Shown here piece after piece: positions 29,913 to 38,889 of a DNA stretch of 64,000 bases. This DNA is from Enterobacter sp. 638 (GTDB lineage: Bacteria; Pseudomonadota; Gammaproteobacteria; Enterobacterales; Enterobacteriaceae): assembly GCF_000016325.1 (NCBI RefSeq), contig NC_009436.1, positions 1,860,001 to 1,924,000 of the forward strand, given 5' to 3'. The position numbers and the translations under genes are program-made. Positions within the stretch are counted from its first letter, which is position 1. Every line of letters begins with the position of its first letter. Below the pieces are notes generated by a model. That model saw nothing but the letters and a program-made list of their open reading frames with translations, was not told where the DNA came from and searched no databases.

Positions 29913-31898
29913 TTACCACTGATAACTGACGAAAATTTTACCGTTGCGTCCATCCTGCGGAATGCCCTGCGGTGACCAGTACTCTTTGTCGAAGGCGTTG
30001 CCCAGCACCAGCGTAGTGGTCACGCCTTTGAGTGCCTGTTGTCCCTGATAGCTCACGTAAAAGTCATTCACCGCGTAGCCCGGCTGTTGGCTGTATTCAC
30101 TGCTAACGTGCGTTGAGCGATCGGTAAAGGTGCCAATCCAGCCAACCGAGAAGCCGCTTTGCGCCACCGGAACGTTCAGTTTACTGGTCACGGTGTCCGG
30201 GTTAATCGTCGAGATGTATTCGCCCGTATCAGTGTCTTTCCCGCGCGTGCGGTTATACGCCACATCAAGGCTGAACAGGTCCGCCGTGTATTTCGCCATC
30301 ACGTCCCAGCCCCAGATTTTGGCGTTTGGGACGTTATAGGACATCGTGGTGGCGGCAGCAAAATCGACGGACGTAGAGATATAGTCTTTCGCGTTGGTGT
30401 CGAAGTAGCTGGCTTTGAACTCCAGCTCATCATTGGCCAGCATCAGGTCGTCAAAGCGTAGACCAAAGCCGTACTCTTGCGTTTCGTTGGTTTCCGGGCG
30501 CAGATTCGGGTTTGGCACCCAGTAGTTAGTGTAGAAATTGCCGATGGAGAAGTGTTTGGAATCGTTAAACATCTCACCCATCGTTGGCGCGCGGAATGCC
30601 TGCGCGTAGGAGCCGAACAGCATCAGCCAGTCGGCGGGCGTGACGGTGATGCCCGCGCGGGATGACCATTTATCCGCATCGACATCGTCATACCCCTCGC
30701 TGCTGCCACGGTAGTGATCATAGCGTGTGCCGCCTAACAGCGTGACCGGCAGGTCGCGCAGGGTGATTTCGTCCTGCAACCAGCCGGAGCTAAAGTCGAT
30801 TTTTGCTTCCGGGAAACCGGTGGTTGAGCCGCCTGGATTTTGCTCCTGACGATAATATTCACCGCCGTAGGTAAGCAGGTGCGAGGCGAAGGAGTCGGTA
30901 AACAGATGCGTACGGTTCTCCACTTTTCCGCCTTTGGTGGTTTGTTTGCGGAATTCAGCCGTGCTGTCGACGTTTTGCGCATTGATCCGCGCTTCAGACC
31001 AGTACACCTTTGCCTGGGCGTTCAGCCAGTCGTTGCCGTCTGGCGCAAGGTTGTAGGTCAACTGCGCGTCACGCTGAATCGTGGATCGATCGGTCATCGG
31101 GTTGCTGCTCTCCGACGGCTCAATCGTTTGCGGATTTTTTGGCTCCTGCGCTGCATTGTTGTAATAACGCAGCGAGCCGTCCAGCATCTGAGCGCTGTCG
31201 ATTTTCCAGCTGCCTTTCGCCAGCATATTATTGATGGACTCATCGTTTGGCGCGGTGGTGCCGTCGCTTTGGCGTAAATCGCCGCGATCGCGGCTGGACC
31301 ATGCAACAACGCCATCCAGCACGTCGGTACGACCAAACGCGCTGGCACCCATCCCGATACTGTGGTCGCCCGTTGCACCGGTCCCAAACACGCGGAAGCC
31401 GCTGTTTTTCCCGGCGTCCAGCAAGTCTTTTGCCTCTACCGTGTCATAGGAAATCACGCCGCCCATCGCGCCGCTGCCGTACAGCAGGGCAGAAGGACCC
31501 CGCACCACTTCGATTCGCTTGATTAGCGCCGGATCGAGAAACGTGCTGTTGAGGTGTCCGGTATCCGTTCCCTGACGCACGCCGTCGACTAAAATCAGCA
31601 CGCCGCGCCTGTCGTAACCGCGCAGATTCACGTCCTGACCATTGGTTCGCCCCGTGCCGTCTAAAGTGATTCCCGGCACGGTGCGCAGCAGATCGGCGGC
31701 AGAACTGGCGGTTTGATTTTCAGGGGTGGTAGCGTCGATTACGCTCACCATCATCGGCGCTTCAAAAGTGCTGCGGGGGTTACCCGTCGCGGTGACGGTC
31801 ATCTCATCAGAGGCCGCAAAAGCAGTGCCCGGAAGGGCACCAACAACGGCCAGCGCTATCAGCGATGGGCGTAAAGACGCGGAATGCAGGTATGGCAT
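29913..31898 (-). CDS. hmuR: TonB-dependent hemin/hemoprotein receptor HmuR
   Basis: 661 residues. Outer-membrane TonB-dependent receptor. Signal peptide (residues 1-28, GALPGTAFA), TonB-box-like DEMTVTATG at the mature N terminus, plug domain up to ~150 (VRGPSALLYGSGAMGG), then a 22-strand barrel. The heme-receptor box FRAPTMGEMF followed by NPNLRPET, with the intervening His of the heme family, marks it as a heme rather than siderophore receptor. C terminus ends in aromatic W for barrel assembly. GGAG ribosome-binding site. Iron control is expected through the Fur box at 32191-32209. Confidence 0.95.
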   Translation of the reverse strand: MPYLHSASLRPSLIALAVVGALPGTAFAASDEMTVTATGNPRSTFEAPMMVSVIDATTPENQTASSAADLLRTVPGITLDGTGRTNGQDVNLRGYDRRGVLILVDGVRQGTDTGHLNSTFLDPALIKRIEVVRGPSALLYGSGAMGGVISYDTVEAKDLLDAGKNSGFRVFGTGATGDHSIGMGASAFGRTDVLDGVVAWSSRDRGDLRQSDGTTAPNDESINNMLAKGSWKIDSAQMLDGSLRYYNNAAQEPKNPQTIEPSESSNPMTDRSTIQRDAQLTYNLAPDGNDWLNAQAKVYWSEARINAQNVDSTAEFRKQTTKGGKVENRTHLFTDSFASHLLTYGGEYYRQEQNPGGSTTGFPEAKIDFSSGWLQDEITLRDLPVTLLGGTRYDHYRGSSEGYDDVDADKWSSRAGITVTPADWLMLFGSYAQAFRAPTMGEMFNDSKHFSIGNFYTNYWVPNPNLRPETNETQEYGFGLRFDDLMLANDELEFKASYFDTNAKDYISTSVDFAAATTMSYNVPNAKIWGWDVMAKYTADLFSLDVAYNRTRGKDTDTGEYISTINPDTVTSKLNVPVAQSGFSVGWIGTFTDRSTHVSSEYSQQPGYAVNDFYVSYQGQQALKGVTTTLVLGNAFDKEYWSPQGIPQDGRNGKIFVSYQW

Positions 31899-31976
31899 AG
31901 CAACTCTCCATTAGGAAATCGAAAGCGCTGGCTGCCTGGGAATCACCTGGGTGGCTGGCGAATAGTATGTCTAGGT

Positions 31977-32165
31977 TTATTTAGTGAGAATCAGTTTTCC
32001 GGCATGGGTCTGGCGCAGCAGATAGTGCTGGCCGTCATGCTCAATAATCACCCGTCCTTCATCGCCAAGCAGACTTTTACTGTCTATCCGACGCTCCGGG
32101 GACGCGGGTGTAGGCTGTGTGCGATCTTTCGCGTGTGTGGCTGCCGTGTTATCCGTACGTGACAT
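31977..32165 (-). CDS. hemP: Hemin uptake protein HemP
   Basis: 62 residues of the HemP family. Conserved C-terminal half: SLLGDEGRVIIEH then GQHYLLRQTHAGKLILTK. HemP-type proteins of Burkholderia and rhizobia act as activators of heme-receptor transcription; a role in enterobacteria is not proven. In E. coli K-12 the same gene (ydiE) sits at the same place beside aroH but without any hmu genes. First gene of the hmu operon, 26 bases from a Fur box. Confidence 0.93.
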   Translation of the reverse strand: MSRTDNTAATHAKDRTQPTPASPERRIDSKSLLGDEGRVIIEHDGQHYLLRQTHAGKLILTK

Positions 32166-32190
32166 AATGTTTAAAAATAATAATCAAAGC

Positions 32191-32209
32191 AACAATGATA
32201 ATCATTATC
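32191..32209. promoter_or_regulatory. Fur box of the hemP-hmu operon
   Basis: AACAATGATAATCATTATC matches the 19-bp Fur consensus at 17 of 19 positions. It lies 26 bases upstream of the hemP start and covers the likely promoter, so Fe-Fur should shut the whole operon. Confidence 0.93.
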
Positions 32210-32303
32210 AACAAAGTGAAATTTCACGGCAAGCCTTTTTGTGAAAAAAATGTGACTGGATCAATTTTGCTGCGAAGGGTTTGAAAAGTGACGGGTTATA
32301 AAT

Positions 32304-32327
32304 AAAAACCCCGCCAGGGCGGCGGGG
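32304..32327 (-). terminator. Terminator of aroH
   Basis: Minus-strand CCCCGCC-gccct-GGCGGGG followed by TTTTT, eight bases beyond the aroH stop. Confidence 0.9.
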
Positions 32328-32334
32328 TAGGTAA

Positions 32335-33381
32335 TTAAAAACGGCTATCGACGGCGGAGGCTAATTTTTCCAGCAACAGTTCGCTGTCTTCCCAGCCCAG
32401 ACACGGATCGGTGATCGACTGACCATAGGTAATCGGTTGTCCTGCCACGACCTTTTGCGTGCCTTCCTTCAGGAAACTTTCCGCCATGATGCCGGCGATG
32501 GCGGTAGAACCGCTGCGGATTTGCTGACAAATTTCATCGCACACGTCCAACTGACGACGATGTTGCTTCTGGCAGTTGCCATGGCTGAAATCGACCACCA
32601 GATGTTCCGGGAGATCAAACTCGTGCAGCGTGTCGCACGCCGCGGCGATATCTTCTGCATGGTAGTTGGGCTTTTTGCCCCCACGCATAATGATGTGGCC
32701 GTACGGGTTACCGCTGGTCTGGTAAATGGTCATCTGACCGTTTTTGTCCGGCGAGAGGAACATATGGCTGGCACGCGAGGCGCGGATCGCATCGATCGCG
32801 ATGTGCGTATTCCCATCCGTACCGTTTTTAAAGCCCACCGGGCAAGAAAGCGCGGAGGCCATCTCGCGATGGATTTGGCTTTCGGTGGTACGCGCGCCAA
32901 TCGCGCCCCAGCTAATCAAGTCGGCGATAAACTGTCCGATCACCATATCGAGAAATTCGGTGGCTGTCGGCACGCCGAGTTCATTCACCTGGAGCAGTAA
33001 TTTACGCGCCAGCTCGATACCGTGATTGACGCGATAGCTGCCGTTCAAATCCGGATCGGAAATCAACCCTTTCCAGCCCACCACGGTACGTGGTTTCTCG
33101 AAATAGGTACGCATCACGATTTCAAGGCGATCCTGGTGCTTATCGCGCAGCACTTTCAGGCGCTTGGCATAATCCAGTGCCGCATCAAGATCGTGAATCG
33201 AGCAAGGGCCAATAACCACCAGCAAACGGCGATCTTCACCGTTCAATATTTTTTCGATGCGTCGGCGCGACGCAATAACATGTTCCGCAACGCTTGCGGA
33301 AACGGGGTGGCGCTGTGCCAGTTCTGCGGGCGTCACCAGACTTTCAATACGCGCTGTGCGAAGTTCGTCGGTTTTATTCAT
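32335..33381 (-). CDS. aroH: Phospho-2-dehydro-3-deoxyheptonate aldolase, Trp-sensitive
   Basis: 348 residues, as E. coli AroH. First enzyme of aromatic biosynthesis: condenses phosphoenolpyruvate and erythrose-4-phosphate to DAHP. Class I type, with GPCSIHD metal/substrate motif, GARTTESQIHR and SHGNCQKQH. The Trp-sensitive identity rests on overall likeness to AroH (e.g. RTARIESLVTPAEL) and the TrpR operator upstream. Nine more codons are open upstream, but the ATG at 33381 fits the family. Co-oriented with ppsR upstream. Confidence 0.95.
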   Translation of the reverse strand: MNKTDELRTARIESLVTPAELAQRHPVSASVAEHVIASRRRIEKILNGEDRRLLVVIGPCSIHDLDAALDYAKRLKVLRDKHQDRLEIVMRTYFEKPRTVVGWKGLISDPDLNGSYRVNHGIELARKLLLQVNELGVPTATEFLDMVIGQFIADLISWGAIGARTTESQIHREMASALSCPVGFKNGTDGNTHIAIDAIRASRASHMFLSPDKNGQMTIYQTSGNPYGHIIMRGGKKPNYHAEDIAAACDTLHEFDLPEHLVVDFSHGNCQKQHRRQLDVCDEICQQIRSGSTAIAGIMAESFLKEGTQKVVAGQPITYGQSITDPCLGWEDSELLLEKLASAVDSRF

Positions 33382-33521
33382 GGAATGTCTCAGAAATATT
33401 TGCTTCATCGGCAGACTACCGGGAAGTGATGGGCATCACCTTAAACCAATCCCTGCTGATTTCAAGTTCGGGACATTACGGCCCCGAGAGTGAAAGCGAT
33501 CATAACTGAAATGAAAATATT

Positions 33522-33539
33522 GTACTAGCATATTAGTAC
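33522..33539. promoter_or_regulatory. TrpR operator of aroH
   Basis: GTACTAGCATATTAGTAC keeps both half sites (GTACTAG / TAGTAC) of the trp operator consensus and differs only in the central bases. It lies 141 bases upstream of aroH and overlaps the ppsR stop codon (33533-33535). Confidence 0.88.
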
Positions 33540-34366
33540 ATGCGGCGATTCAGACCCATGATGTCGAGGATTTTTGTGGCTATTTCTTCAACTGAATAGT
33601 TGGTGCTGTTCAGCCATGGGATCTGGTTTTTACGGTACAGCGCTTCAACTTCCGACACTTCCATGCGGCATTGACGCATCGACGCGTAACGGCTGTTCTC
33701 ACGGCGTTCTTCGCGGATCGCAGCAAGGCGCTCTGGATTAATGGTCAGACCAAAAAGTTTATGCTGCAGCGGTTTCAGCGCAGGAGGCAGCACCAGATTA
33801 TCCATATCGTCAGCAATGAAAGGGTAATTCGCGGCACGAATGCCAAACTGCATCGCCAGATACAGGCTGGTGGGGGTTTTGCCACAGCGCGACACGCCAA
33901 GCAAAATGACCTGCGCCTGATCGAGATTACGCATCGAGATCCCGTCGTCGTGCGCCAGGGTGTAATCAATCGCGGCGATACGCGCGTCATATTTGATCAG
34001 GTTACCTGGATTGAGGCCGTGGGTACGATGGGCAATTGGCGTCGGGTCGAGCTTTAACTCACCTTGTAATGGCGCGACCAGTGCCTGAACAATATCCTGA
34101 CAAAAACCTTCACTTTGCAGAATAATGTCGCGAATTTCGGGAATAACAATGGAGTAAAACACTAACGGCCGAGTGCCAGTTTGCTGGAAAATCGCATCGA
34201 TTTGCTCTTTCACCGCTTTGGCGCGGCTTTCATTTTCGACAAACGGCAGCGTAATGCTGTTGATAGCCACCGGGAATTGTGACATCACCGCATGGCCCAA
34301 GACCTCGGCGGTGATGGCCGTACCATCAGAAATATAAAAAACGTGGCGATCGACAGCATTATCCAT
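33533..34366 (-). CDS. ppsR: PEP synthetase regulatory kinase/pyrophosphorylase PpsR
   Basis: 277 residues, as E. coli PpsR (DUF299). Bifunctional regulator: uses ADP to phosphorylate a Thr of phospho-PEP synthase (off) and uses phosphate to remove it (on). P-loop GVSRCGKT at residues 157-164. Start 34366 ([15 protein letters not shown]) matches E. coli; 21 upstream codons are open but hydrophobic and not conserved. Divergent from its target ppsA, as in E. coli. Confidence 0.96.
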   Translation of the reverse strand: MDNAVDRHVFYISDGTAITAEVLGHAVMSQFPVAINSITLPFVENESRAKAVKEQIDAIFQQTGTRPLVFYSIVIPEIRDIILQSEGFCQDIVQALVAPLQGELKLDPTPIAHRTHGLNPGNLIKYDARIAAIDYTLAHDDGISMRNLDQAQVILLGVSRCGKTPTSLYLAMQFGIRAANYPFIADDMDNLVLPPALKPLQHKLFGLTINPERLAAIREERRENSRYASMRQCRMEVSEVEALYRKNQIPWLNSTNYSVEEIATKILDIMGLNRRMY

Positions 34367-34701
34367 TTTACTCACCCAGAATAGCGAACCTAATTGACTG
34401 AAAGCATAAATTAAAAAAGTAAAATACACAGCAAAGAACGTTTTTAAATTATAAATGAAATGGTGTTTTTAATTTTAATGAAAAGTGGATTTCATTTTTC
34501 AAATAGGCGTCTTAGTTTCATGGTCTTTGGATGAATCTTTATGAATCATAAAGTTAGGCATTGATGGGAAAGTATCCGAAAAAGAGAAAAATAAAAGTGC
34601 TTACACGATTCACCGTTTTTTTGTCGGGGATAAATATGTAAGTATAAATACGAAGTCAGACGTTTCTTACTCCGCTTAAATATCACAAAAGGATTGTTTC
34701 G
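34367..34701. promoter_or_regulatory. Divergent ppsR / ppsA control region
   Basis: 335 AT-rich bases without a gene. Contents: a 17-bp palindrome CTTTATG-aat-CATAAAG at 34537-34553, a Cra-type site at 34599-34614, and a likely ppsA -10 TATAAA at 34643-34648. Nothing else is clear. Confidence 0.6.
34599..34614. promoter_or_regulatory. Candidate Cra (FruR) site activating ppsA
   Basis: On the minus strand GGTGAATCGTGTAAGC follows the Cra consensus half GSTGAAWC well. It is about 30 bases upstream of the putative ppsA -10, the activating position; E. coli ppsA is a Cra-activated gene. Confidence 0.6.
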
Positions 34702-37080
34702 ATGTCCAACAATGGCTCGTCACCGCTGGTGCTTTGGTATAACCAACTCGGCATGAATGATGTAGACAGAGTTGGAGGCAAAAATGCCTCCCTGGGTGAA
34801 ATGATTACAAACCTGTCCGGTATGGGTGTTTCCGTACCGAATGGCTTTGCGACTACCGCCGATGCGTTTAACTATTTTCTCGATCAGAGCGGTGTAAACC
34901 AGCGCATTTACGACCTGCTGGACAAAACGGATATTGATGATGTGACCGAGCTTTCTAAAGCAGGTTCACAAATCCGCCAGTGGATCATCGACACACCTTT
35001 CCAGCCTGAACTGGAACACGCCATTCATGAGGCATATAACCAACTGTCTGCTGACGACGCGCAGGCCTCGTTTGCCGTGCGCTCCTCTGCCACCGCAGAA
35101 GATATGCCAGACGCCTCATTTGCCGGTCAGCAGGAAACGTTCCTCAACGTGCAGGGATATGACGCCGTGCTGGTCGCGGTGAAACACGTTTTTGCTTCGC
35201 TGTTTAATGACCGCGCCATCTCCTATCGCGTGCATCAGGGCTACGACCACCGTGGCGTCGCGCTCTCTGCGGGCGTGCAACGCATGGTGCGCTCCGATGT
35301 CGGTTCTTCCGGCGTGATGTTCTCGATTGATACTGAATCCGGTTTCGATCAGGTGGTCTTTATCACTTCGGCCTGGGGTCTGGGTGAAATGGTGGTGCAG
35401 GGCGCGGTTAACCCTGACGAATTCTACGTCCATAAGCCGACGCTGGCGGCGAATCGTCCGTCCATCGTTCGTCGTACGATGGGTTCCAAAAAGATCCGCA
35501 TGATTTATGCCCCGAATCTTGAACACGGTAAACAGGTTGAGATTGAAGATGTGCCGCAGGAGCAGCGCGACCGTTTTTCTCTGACCGATGACGACGTGCA
35601 GGAGCTGGCGAAACAAGCGGTGCAAATTGAGAAGCACTATGGCCGTCCGATGGATATCGAATGGGCGAAAGACGGGCACACCGGCAAGCTGTTTATCGTG
35701 CAGGCGCGTCCAGAAACCGTGCGTTCTCGCGGCCAGGTCATGGAGCGTTACACGCTGCATGCGCAGGGTAAAATCGTCGCCGAAGGGCGTGCGATTGGCC
35801 ACCGCATTGGCGCAGGCCCGGTCAAAGTGATCCACGATATCAGCGAAATGCACCTGGTTCAGCCCGGCGATGTGCTGGTGACGGACATGACCGACCCGGA
35901 CTGGGAACCGATCATGAAAAAAGCTGCGGCTATCGTCACCAACCGGGGGGGGCGCACCTGTCACGCCGCAATCATCGCGCGTGAGCTGGGCATCCCGGCC
36001 GTCGTGGGCTGTGGTGACGCCACCGAGCGCATGAAAGATGACGAAAAAGTCACCGTCTCCTGTGCCGAAGGCGACACCGGTTACGTGTATGCCGATATTC
36101 TGGATTTCAGCGTGAAAAGCTCAAGCGTCGATACCATGCCGGATCTGCCGCTAAAAATCATGATGAACGTCGGTAACCCCGATCGTGCCTTTGATTTTGC
36201 CTGTCTGCCTAACGAAGGCGTGGGCCTGGCGCGTCTGGAATTTATTATCAACCGCATGATCGGGGTGCATCCGCGCGCGCTGCTGGAGTTTGACGACCAG
36301 GACGCCGCGCTGCAAAACGAAATTCGCGAGATGATGAAAGGCTACGACTCACCAAAAGAGTTCTATGTAGGCCGTCTGACCGAAGGGATCGCCACACTCG
36401 GGGCGGCGTTCTATCCGAAGCGCGTGATTGTGCGTCTGTCAGACTTTAAGTCTAACGAATATGCCAATCTGGTTGGCGGTGAACGCTACGAGCCAGAAGA
36501 AGAGAACCCAATGCTGGGCTTCCGTGGCGCTGGCCGTTACGTGTCTGACAGTTTCCGCGACTGTTTTGCCCTGGAATGCGACGCGGTAAAACGCGTGCGT
36601 AATGAAATGGGTCTCACCAACGTCGAAATCATGGTGCCGTTTGTGCGTACCGTAGAGCAGGCGAAAGCGGTAGTGGAAGAGTTAGCGCGTCAGGGACTCA
36701 AGCGCGGCGAGAACGGGCTGAAGATCATCATGATGTGCGAAATTCCGTCCAATGCCCTGCTGGCAGAGCAATTCCTGGAACATTTCGACGGCTTCTCTAT
36801 CGGCTCCAACGATATGACGCAGCTGGCGCTGGGTCTGGACCGCGATTCTGGCGTGGTGTCAGAGTTGTTCGACGAGCGCAATGACGCGGTGAAAGCGTTG
36901 CTGTCGATGGCAATTCGCGCGGCGAAGAAACAGGGTAAATACGTCGGGATTTGTGGTCAGGGTCCTTCCGATCACGAAGATTTTGCCGCATGGCTGATGG
37001 AGGAGGGGATCGATAGTCTGTCCCTGAACCCAGATACGGTGGTGCAAACCTGGCTGAGTCTGGCTGAACTGAAAAAGTAA
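34702..37080 (+). CDS. ppsA: Phosphoenolpyruvate synthase
   Basis: 792 residues, as E. coli PpsA. Converts pyruvate, ATP and water to PEP, AMP and phosphate for gluconeogenesis. N-terminal ATP-grasp domain (~1-340), the swivelling phosphohistidine domain with [13 protein letters not shown] (catalytic His and, just before it, the Thr that PpsR modifies), and the C-terminal PEP-binding barrel with [15 protein letters not shown] and catalytic Cys in GICGQGPSD. Opposes PykF, also in this window. Ends at a terminator at about 37096-37125. Confidence 0.98.
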   Translation: MSNNGSSPLVLWYNQLGMNDVDRVGGKNASLGEMITNLSGMGVSVPNGFATTADAFNYFLDQSGVNQRIYDLLDKTDIDDVTELSKAGSQIRQWIIDTPFQPELEHAIHEAYNQLSADDAQASFAVRSSATAEDMPDASFAGQQETFLNVQGYDAVLVAVKHVFASLFNDRAISYRVHQGYDHRGVALSAGVQRMVRSDVGSSGVMFSIDTESGFDQVVFITSAWGLGEMVVQGAVNPDEFYVHKPTLAANRPSIVRRTMGSKKIRMIYAPNLEHGKQVEIEDVPQEQRDRFSLTDDDVQELAKQAVQIEKHYGRPMDIEWAKDGHTGKLFIVQARPETVRSRGQVMERYTLHAQGKIVAEGRAIGHRIGAGPVKVIHDISEMHLVQPGDVLVTDMTDPDWEPIMKKAAAIVTNRGGRTCHAAIIARELGIPAVVGCGDATERMKDDEKVTVSCAEGDTGYVYADILDFSVKSSSVDTMPDLPLKIMMNVGNPDRAFDFACLPNEGVGLARLEFIINRMIGVHPRALLEFDDQDAALQNEIREMMKGYDSPKEFYVGRLTEGIATLGAAFYPKRVIVRLSDFKSNEYANLVGGERYEPEEENPMLGFRGAGRYVSDSFRDCFALECDAVKRVRNEMGLTNVEIMVPFVRTVEQAKAVVEELARQGLKRGENGLKIIMMCEIPSNALLAEQFLEHFDGFSIGSNDMTQLALGLDRDSGVVSELFDERNDAVKALLSMAIRAAKKQGKYVGICGQGPSDHEDFAAWLMEEGIDSLSLNPDTVVQTWLSLAELKK

Positions 37081-37095
37081 TCTCATCCTGAATAA

Positions 37096-37127
37096 GCCCG
37101 GCGGCGTCATGCTTGCCGGGCTTTTTT
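37096..37127 (+). terminator. Terminator of ppsA
   Basis: AGCCCGGC ... GCCGGGCT stem followed by TTTTTTT. Confidence 0.9.
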
Positions 37128-37160
37128 TATGTCCTGGAGCACACTCGCCAAAAAAAGCAT

Positions 37161-37266
37161 AAAAAAAAGCCCATCGTGGGAGATGGGCAAAGACTACACA
37201 CAGCAATTCGTTGTTTCACTCAGGGGATTTCCATGCTTATAAATCAAGGTGTTGATTTATAACCGT
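37161..37266 (-). ncRNA. rprA: Small regulatory RNA RprA
   Basis: About 106 nucleotides, 5' end ACGGTTATAAATCAAC and 3' end the terminator GCCCATC-tcccac-GATGGGC plus eight T. The sequence is nearly that of E. coli RprA, including the stem GGTTATAAATCAA / TTGATTTATAAGC, the single-stranded GGAAATCCCCTGAGTG and GTAGTCTTTG. RprA uses Hfq to open the rpoS leader and to repress csgD and other mRNAs, and is made on envelope stress through RcsB. It lies between ppsA and ydiK. Confidence 0.95.
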
Positions 37267-37270
37267 GAGC

Positions 37271-37315
37271 TAATAGTAGGCATGCTACGTTTTTGCGTCG
37301 ATCAGATTCGTCTCA
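37271..37315 (-). promoter_or_regulatory. rprA promoter with RcsB box
   Basis: -10 TACTAT (37273-37278), seven bases before the RprA 5' end. Further upstream GAGACGAATCTGAT (about 37302-37315) occupies the place of the RcsB box in E. coli rprA. Confidence 0.65.
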
Positions 37316-37450
37316 ATAGTTTAAGAGGCGTGAAGATTTTGCGAGGGGAATGACGTAGTTAGGCGTGACGCAGCGGGTCAGACTCGGTTTGTGCATCAAA
37401 ATTGATTAGTTTGGCTTATGTGTCAGGCGGGTTGCCCCGCCTGTGGAGAA

Positions 37451-38566
37451 TTACTGCTTGTTTTTATCTTCCAGCGTTTCGAGTTCGTGCAACACCACAT
37501 CCGGGTCGGTGGCCGGCGGCGGAATTTCATGCACCCATGCGGAGAACAAACGCCAGGTCACGGCCAGCAGAACCGGGCCGATAAACAGACCAATCATGCC
37601 GAAAGCAATCAAACCACCAATCACGCCGGAAAGAATCAGAATCAGCGGCAGATCGGCACCCATGCGAATCAGCATCGGTCGGATAACGTTATCCATCGTC
37701 CCGACCACGCAACTCCACACCAGCAGCACCGTGCCCCAGGTCGTATCGCCGCTCCAGTAAAGCCAGATAATGCAGGGGATCAGCACCAGCAGAGGCCCAA
37801 GCTGCACCAGACAGGTGAGGATCATGATGACCGTGAAAATGGTCGCATAAGGAACGCCCGAAATCGCCAGACCAATGCCACCGAGAACCGCTTGCACCAG
37901 CGCAGTCACCACTACACCCAGCGCCACGGCGCGTACCGCCTGACCTGCCAGCAACACGGCCGCATCACCGCGCTGTCCTGCCAGACGCGTGGCGAAATGA
38001 CGCACGCCGAGTGCCACCTGTTCGCCACGCCAGTAAAGCAGGGCGCTGAAGACCAGCATCAGGGCGCAATGCATCACGAAGCGCCCAACATGCGCCGCCT
38101 GACCCACAAACCAGGTGGTAGTGGTGCCGATATAAGGCCGAACCTTCGTCATGATCGCGCTGCCGCCCATCTCCAGCAGACTATGCCAGCCGCTGTAAAG
38201 CTTGGCACCAATCACCGGCACACTGTTCAGCCAGGCAAGATCCGGAATGGTCATTTCGCCGCTGGTCACCGAGCGAATTACCGGCCCGCTGGTATCGACC
38301 AGACTGTTCACCAGCAGCGCAATCGGAATAATGAACACCAGAAAAAGAAACAGCGTCATCACCACAACCGCCAGTGAGCGACGACCAAACAGCAGTTTTT
38401 GCAGACGAATAAATAGGGGCCAGGTGGCGATAACGACCGTTCCGGCCCACGCAAAACCCAGCACAAACGGGCGTACAATCCATAGGCACGCAATAATGAT
38501 GATGGCTAAAAACAGCACCGACAGCAGAATTTGCGCAACGTCCCTGGGCTGACGAAGATTGACCAT
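37451..38566 (-). CDS. ydiK: AI-2E family inner membrane transporter YdiK
   Basis: 371 residues (370 in E. coli). Membrane protein of the autoinducer-2-exporter-like (AI-2E/PerM) family with about eight helices; substrate unknown. Family pattern GALPLI-type end seen as LGPLLVLIPCIIWLYWSGDTTWG and the C-terminal RPMLIRMGADLPLILILSGVIGGL region. Divergent from ydiJ across 323 bases that include a candidate PurR site; the hairpin near 37424-37441 lies past its stop. Confidence 0.93.
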   Translation of the reverse strand: MVNLRQPRDVAQILLSVLFLAIIIIACLWIVRPFVLGFAWAGTVVIATWPLFIRLQKLLFGRRSLAVVVMTLFLFLVFIIPIALLVNSLVDTSGPVIRSVTSGEMTIPDLAWLNSVPVIGAKLYSGWHSLLEMGGSAIMTKVRPYIGTTTTWFVGQAAHVGRFVMHCALMLVFSALLYWRGEQVALGVRHFATRLAGQRGDAAVLLAGQAVRAVALGVVVTALVQAVLGGIGLAISGVPYATIFTVIMILTCLVQLGPLLVLIPCIIWLYWSGDTTWGTVLLVWSCVVGTMDNVIRPMLIRMGADLPLILILSGVIGGLIAFGMIGLFIGPVLLAVTWRLFSAWVHEIPPPATDPDVVLHELETLEDKNKQ

Positions 38567-38889
38567 ATATAAAATTTACCTTTAATGAACACCAGCCGCG
38601 CTGGCGGAAACATAAAACGCGTCACTCTAATCATTAGTGATTTCAGCGGTTTTTGACAGTCGGATTCTGCCCGTAATTCTGCTGAGCGTATAAGAAAAAA
38701 ATGTGATACAACCATTCAGACACAACGCAAACGATTATCTCCCGTCATTTTTCATGCTGTAGATGCGTTGGTTGGGTGCGTTTATCCCCGTTAAAGCATT
38801 AGCTCTACGCCAGGGTCCACGCCGTTACCAGCCGCAATCAGTGCGAACTATCCAGGGAGTTCACCACTTAATAATTAGGGTCGACAGTA
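38567..38889. promoter_or_regulatory. Divergent ydiK / ydiJ intergenic region
   Basis: 323 bases without a gene. Both promoters should be here. The only recognisable site is the PurR-like sequence at 38725-38740; no hairpin with a T run is seen. Confidence 0.55.
38725..38740. promoter_or_regulatory. Candidate PurR operator
   Basis: ACGCAAACGATTATCT matches the left half and centre of the PurR consensus ACGCAAACGTTTTCGT but is weak in the right half. Placed about 150 bases from each divergent gene. Confidence 0.45.

Noticed and set aside
37424..37441. AGGCGGG / CCCGCCT hairpin past ydiK as a rho-independent terminator
   Set aside because: No T run on the minus strand; not called as a terminator.
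37418..38377. 319-residue Gln/His/Arg-rich open frame antisense to ydiK
   Set aside because: Composition is that of an antisense reading of a membrane-protein gene; no motif.
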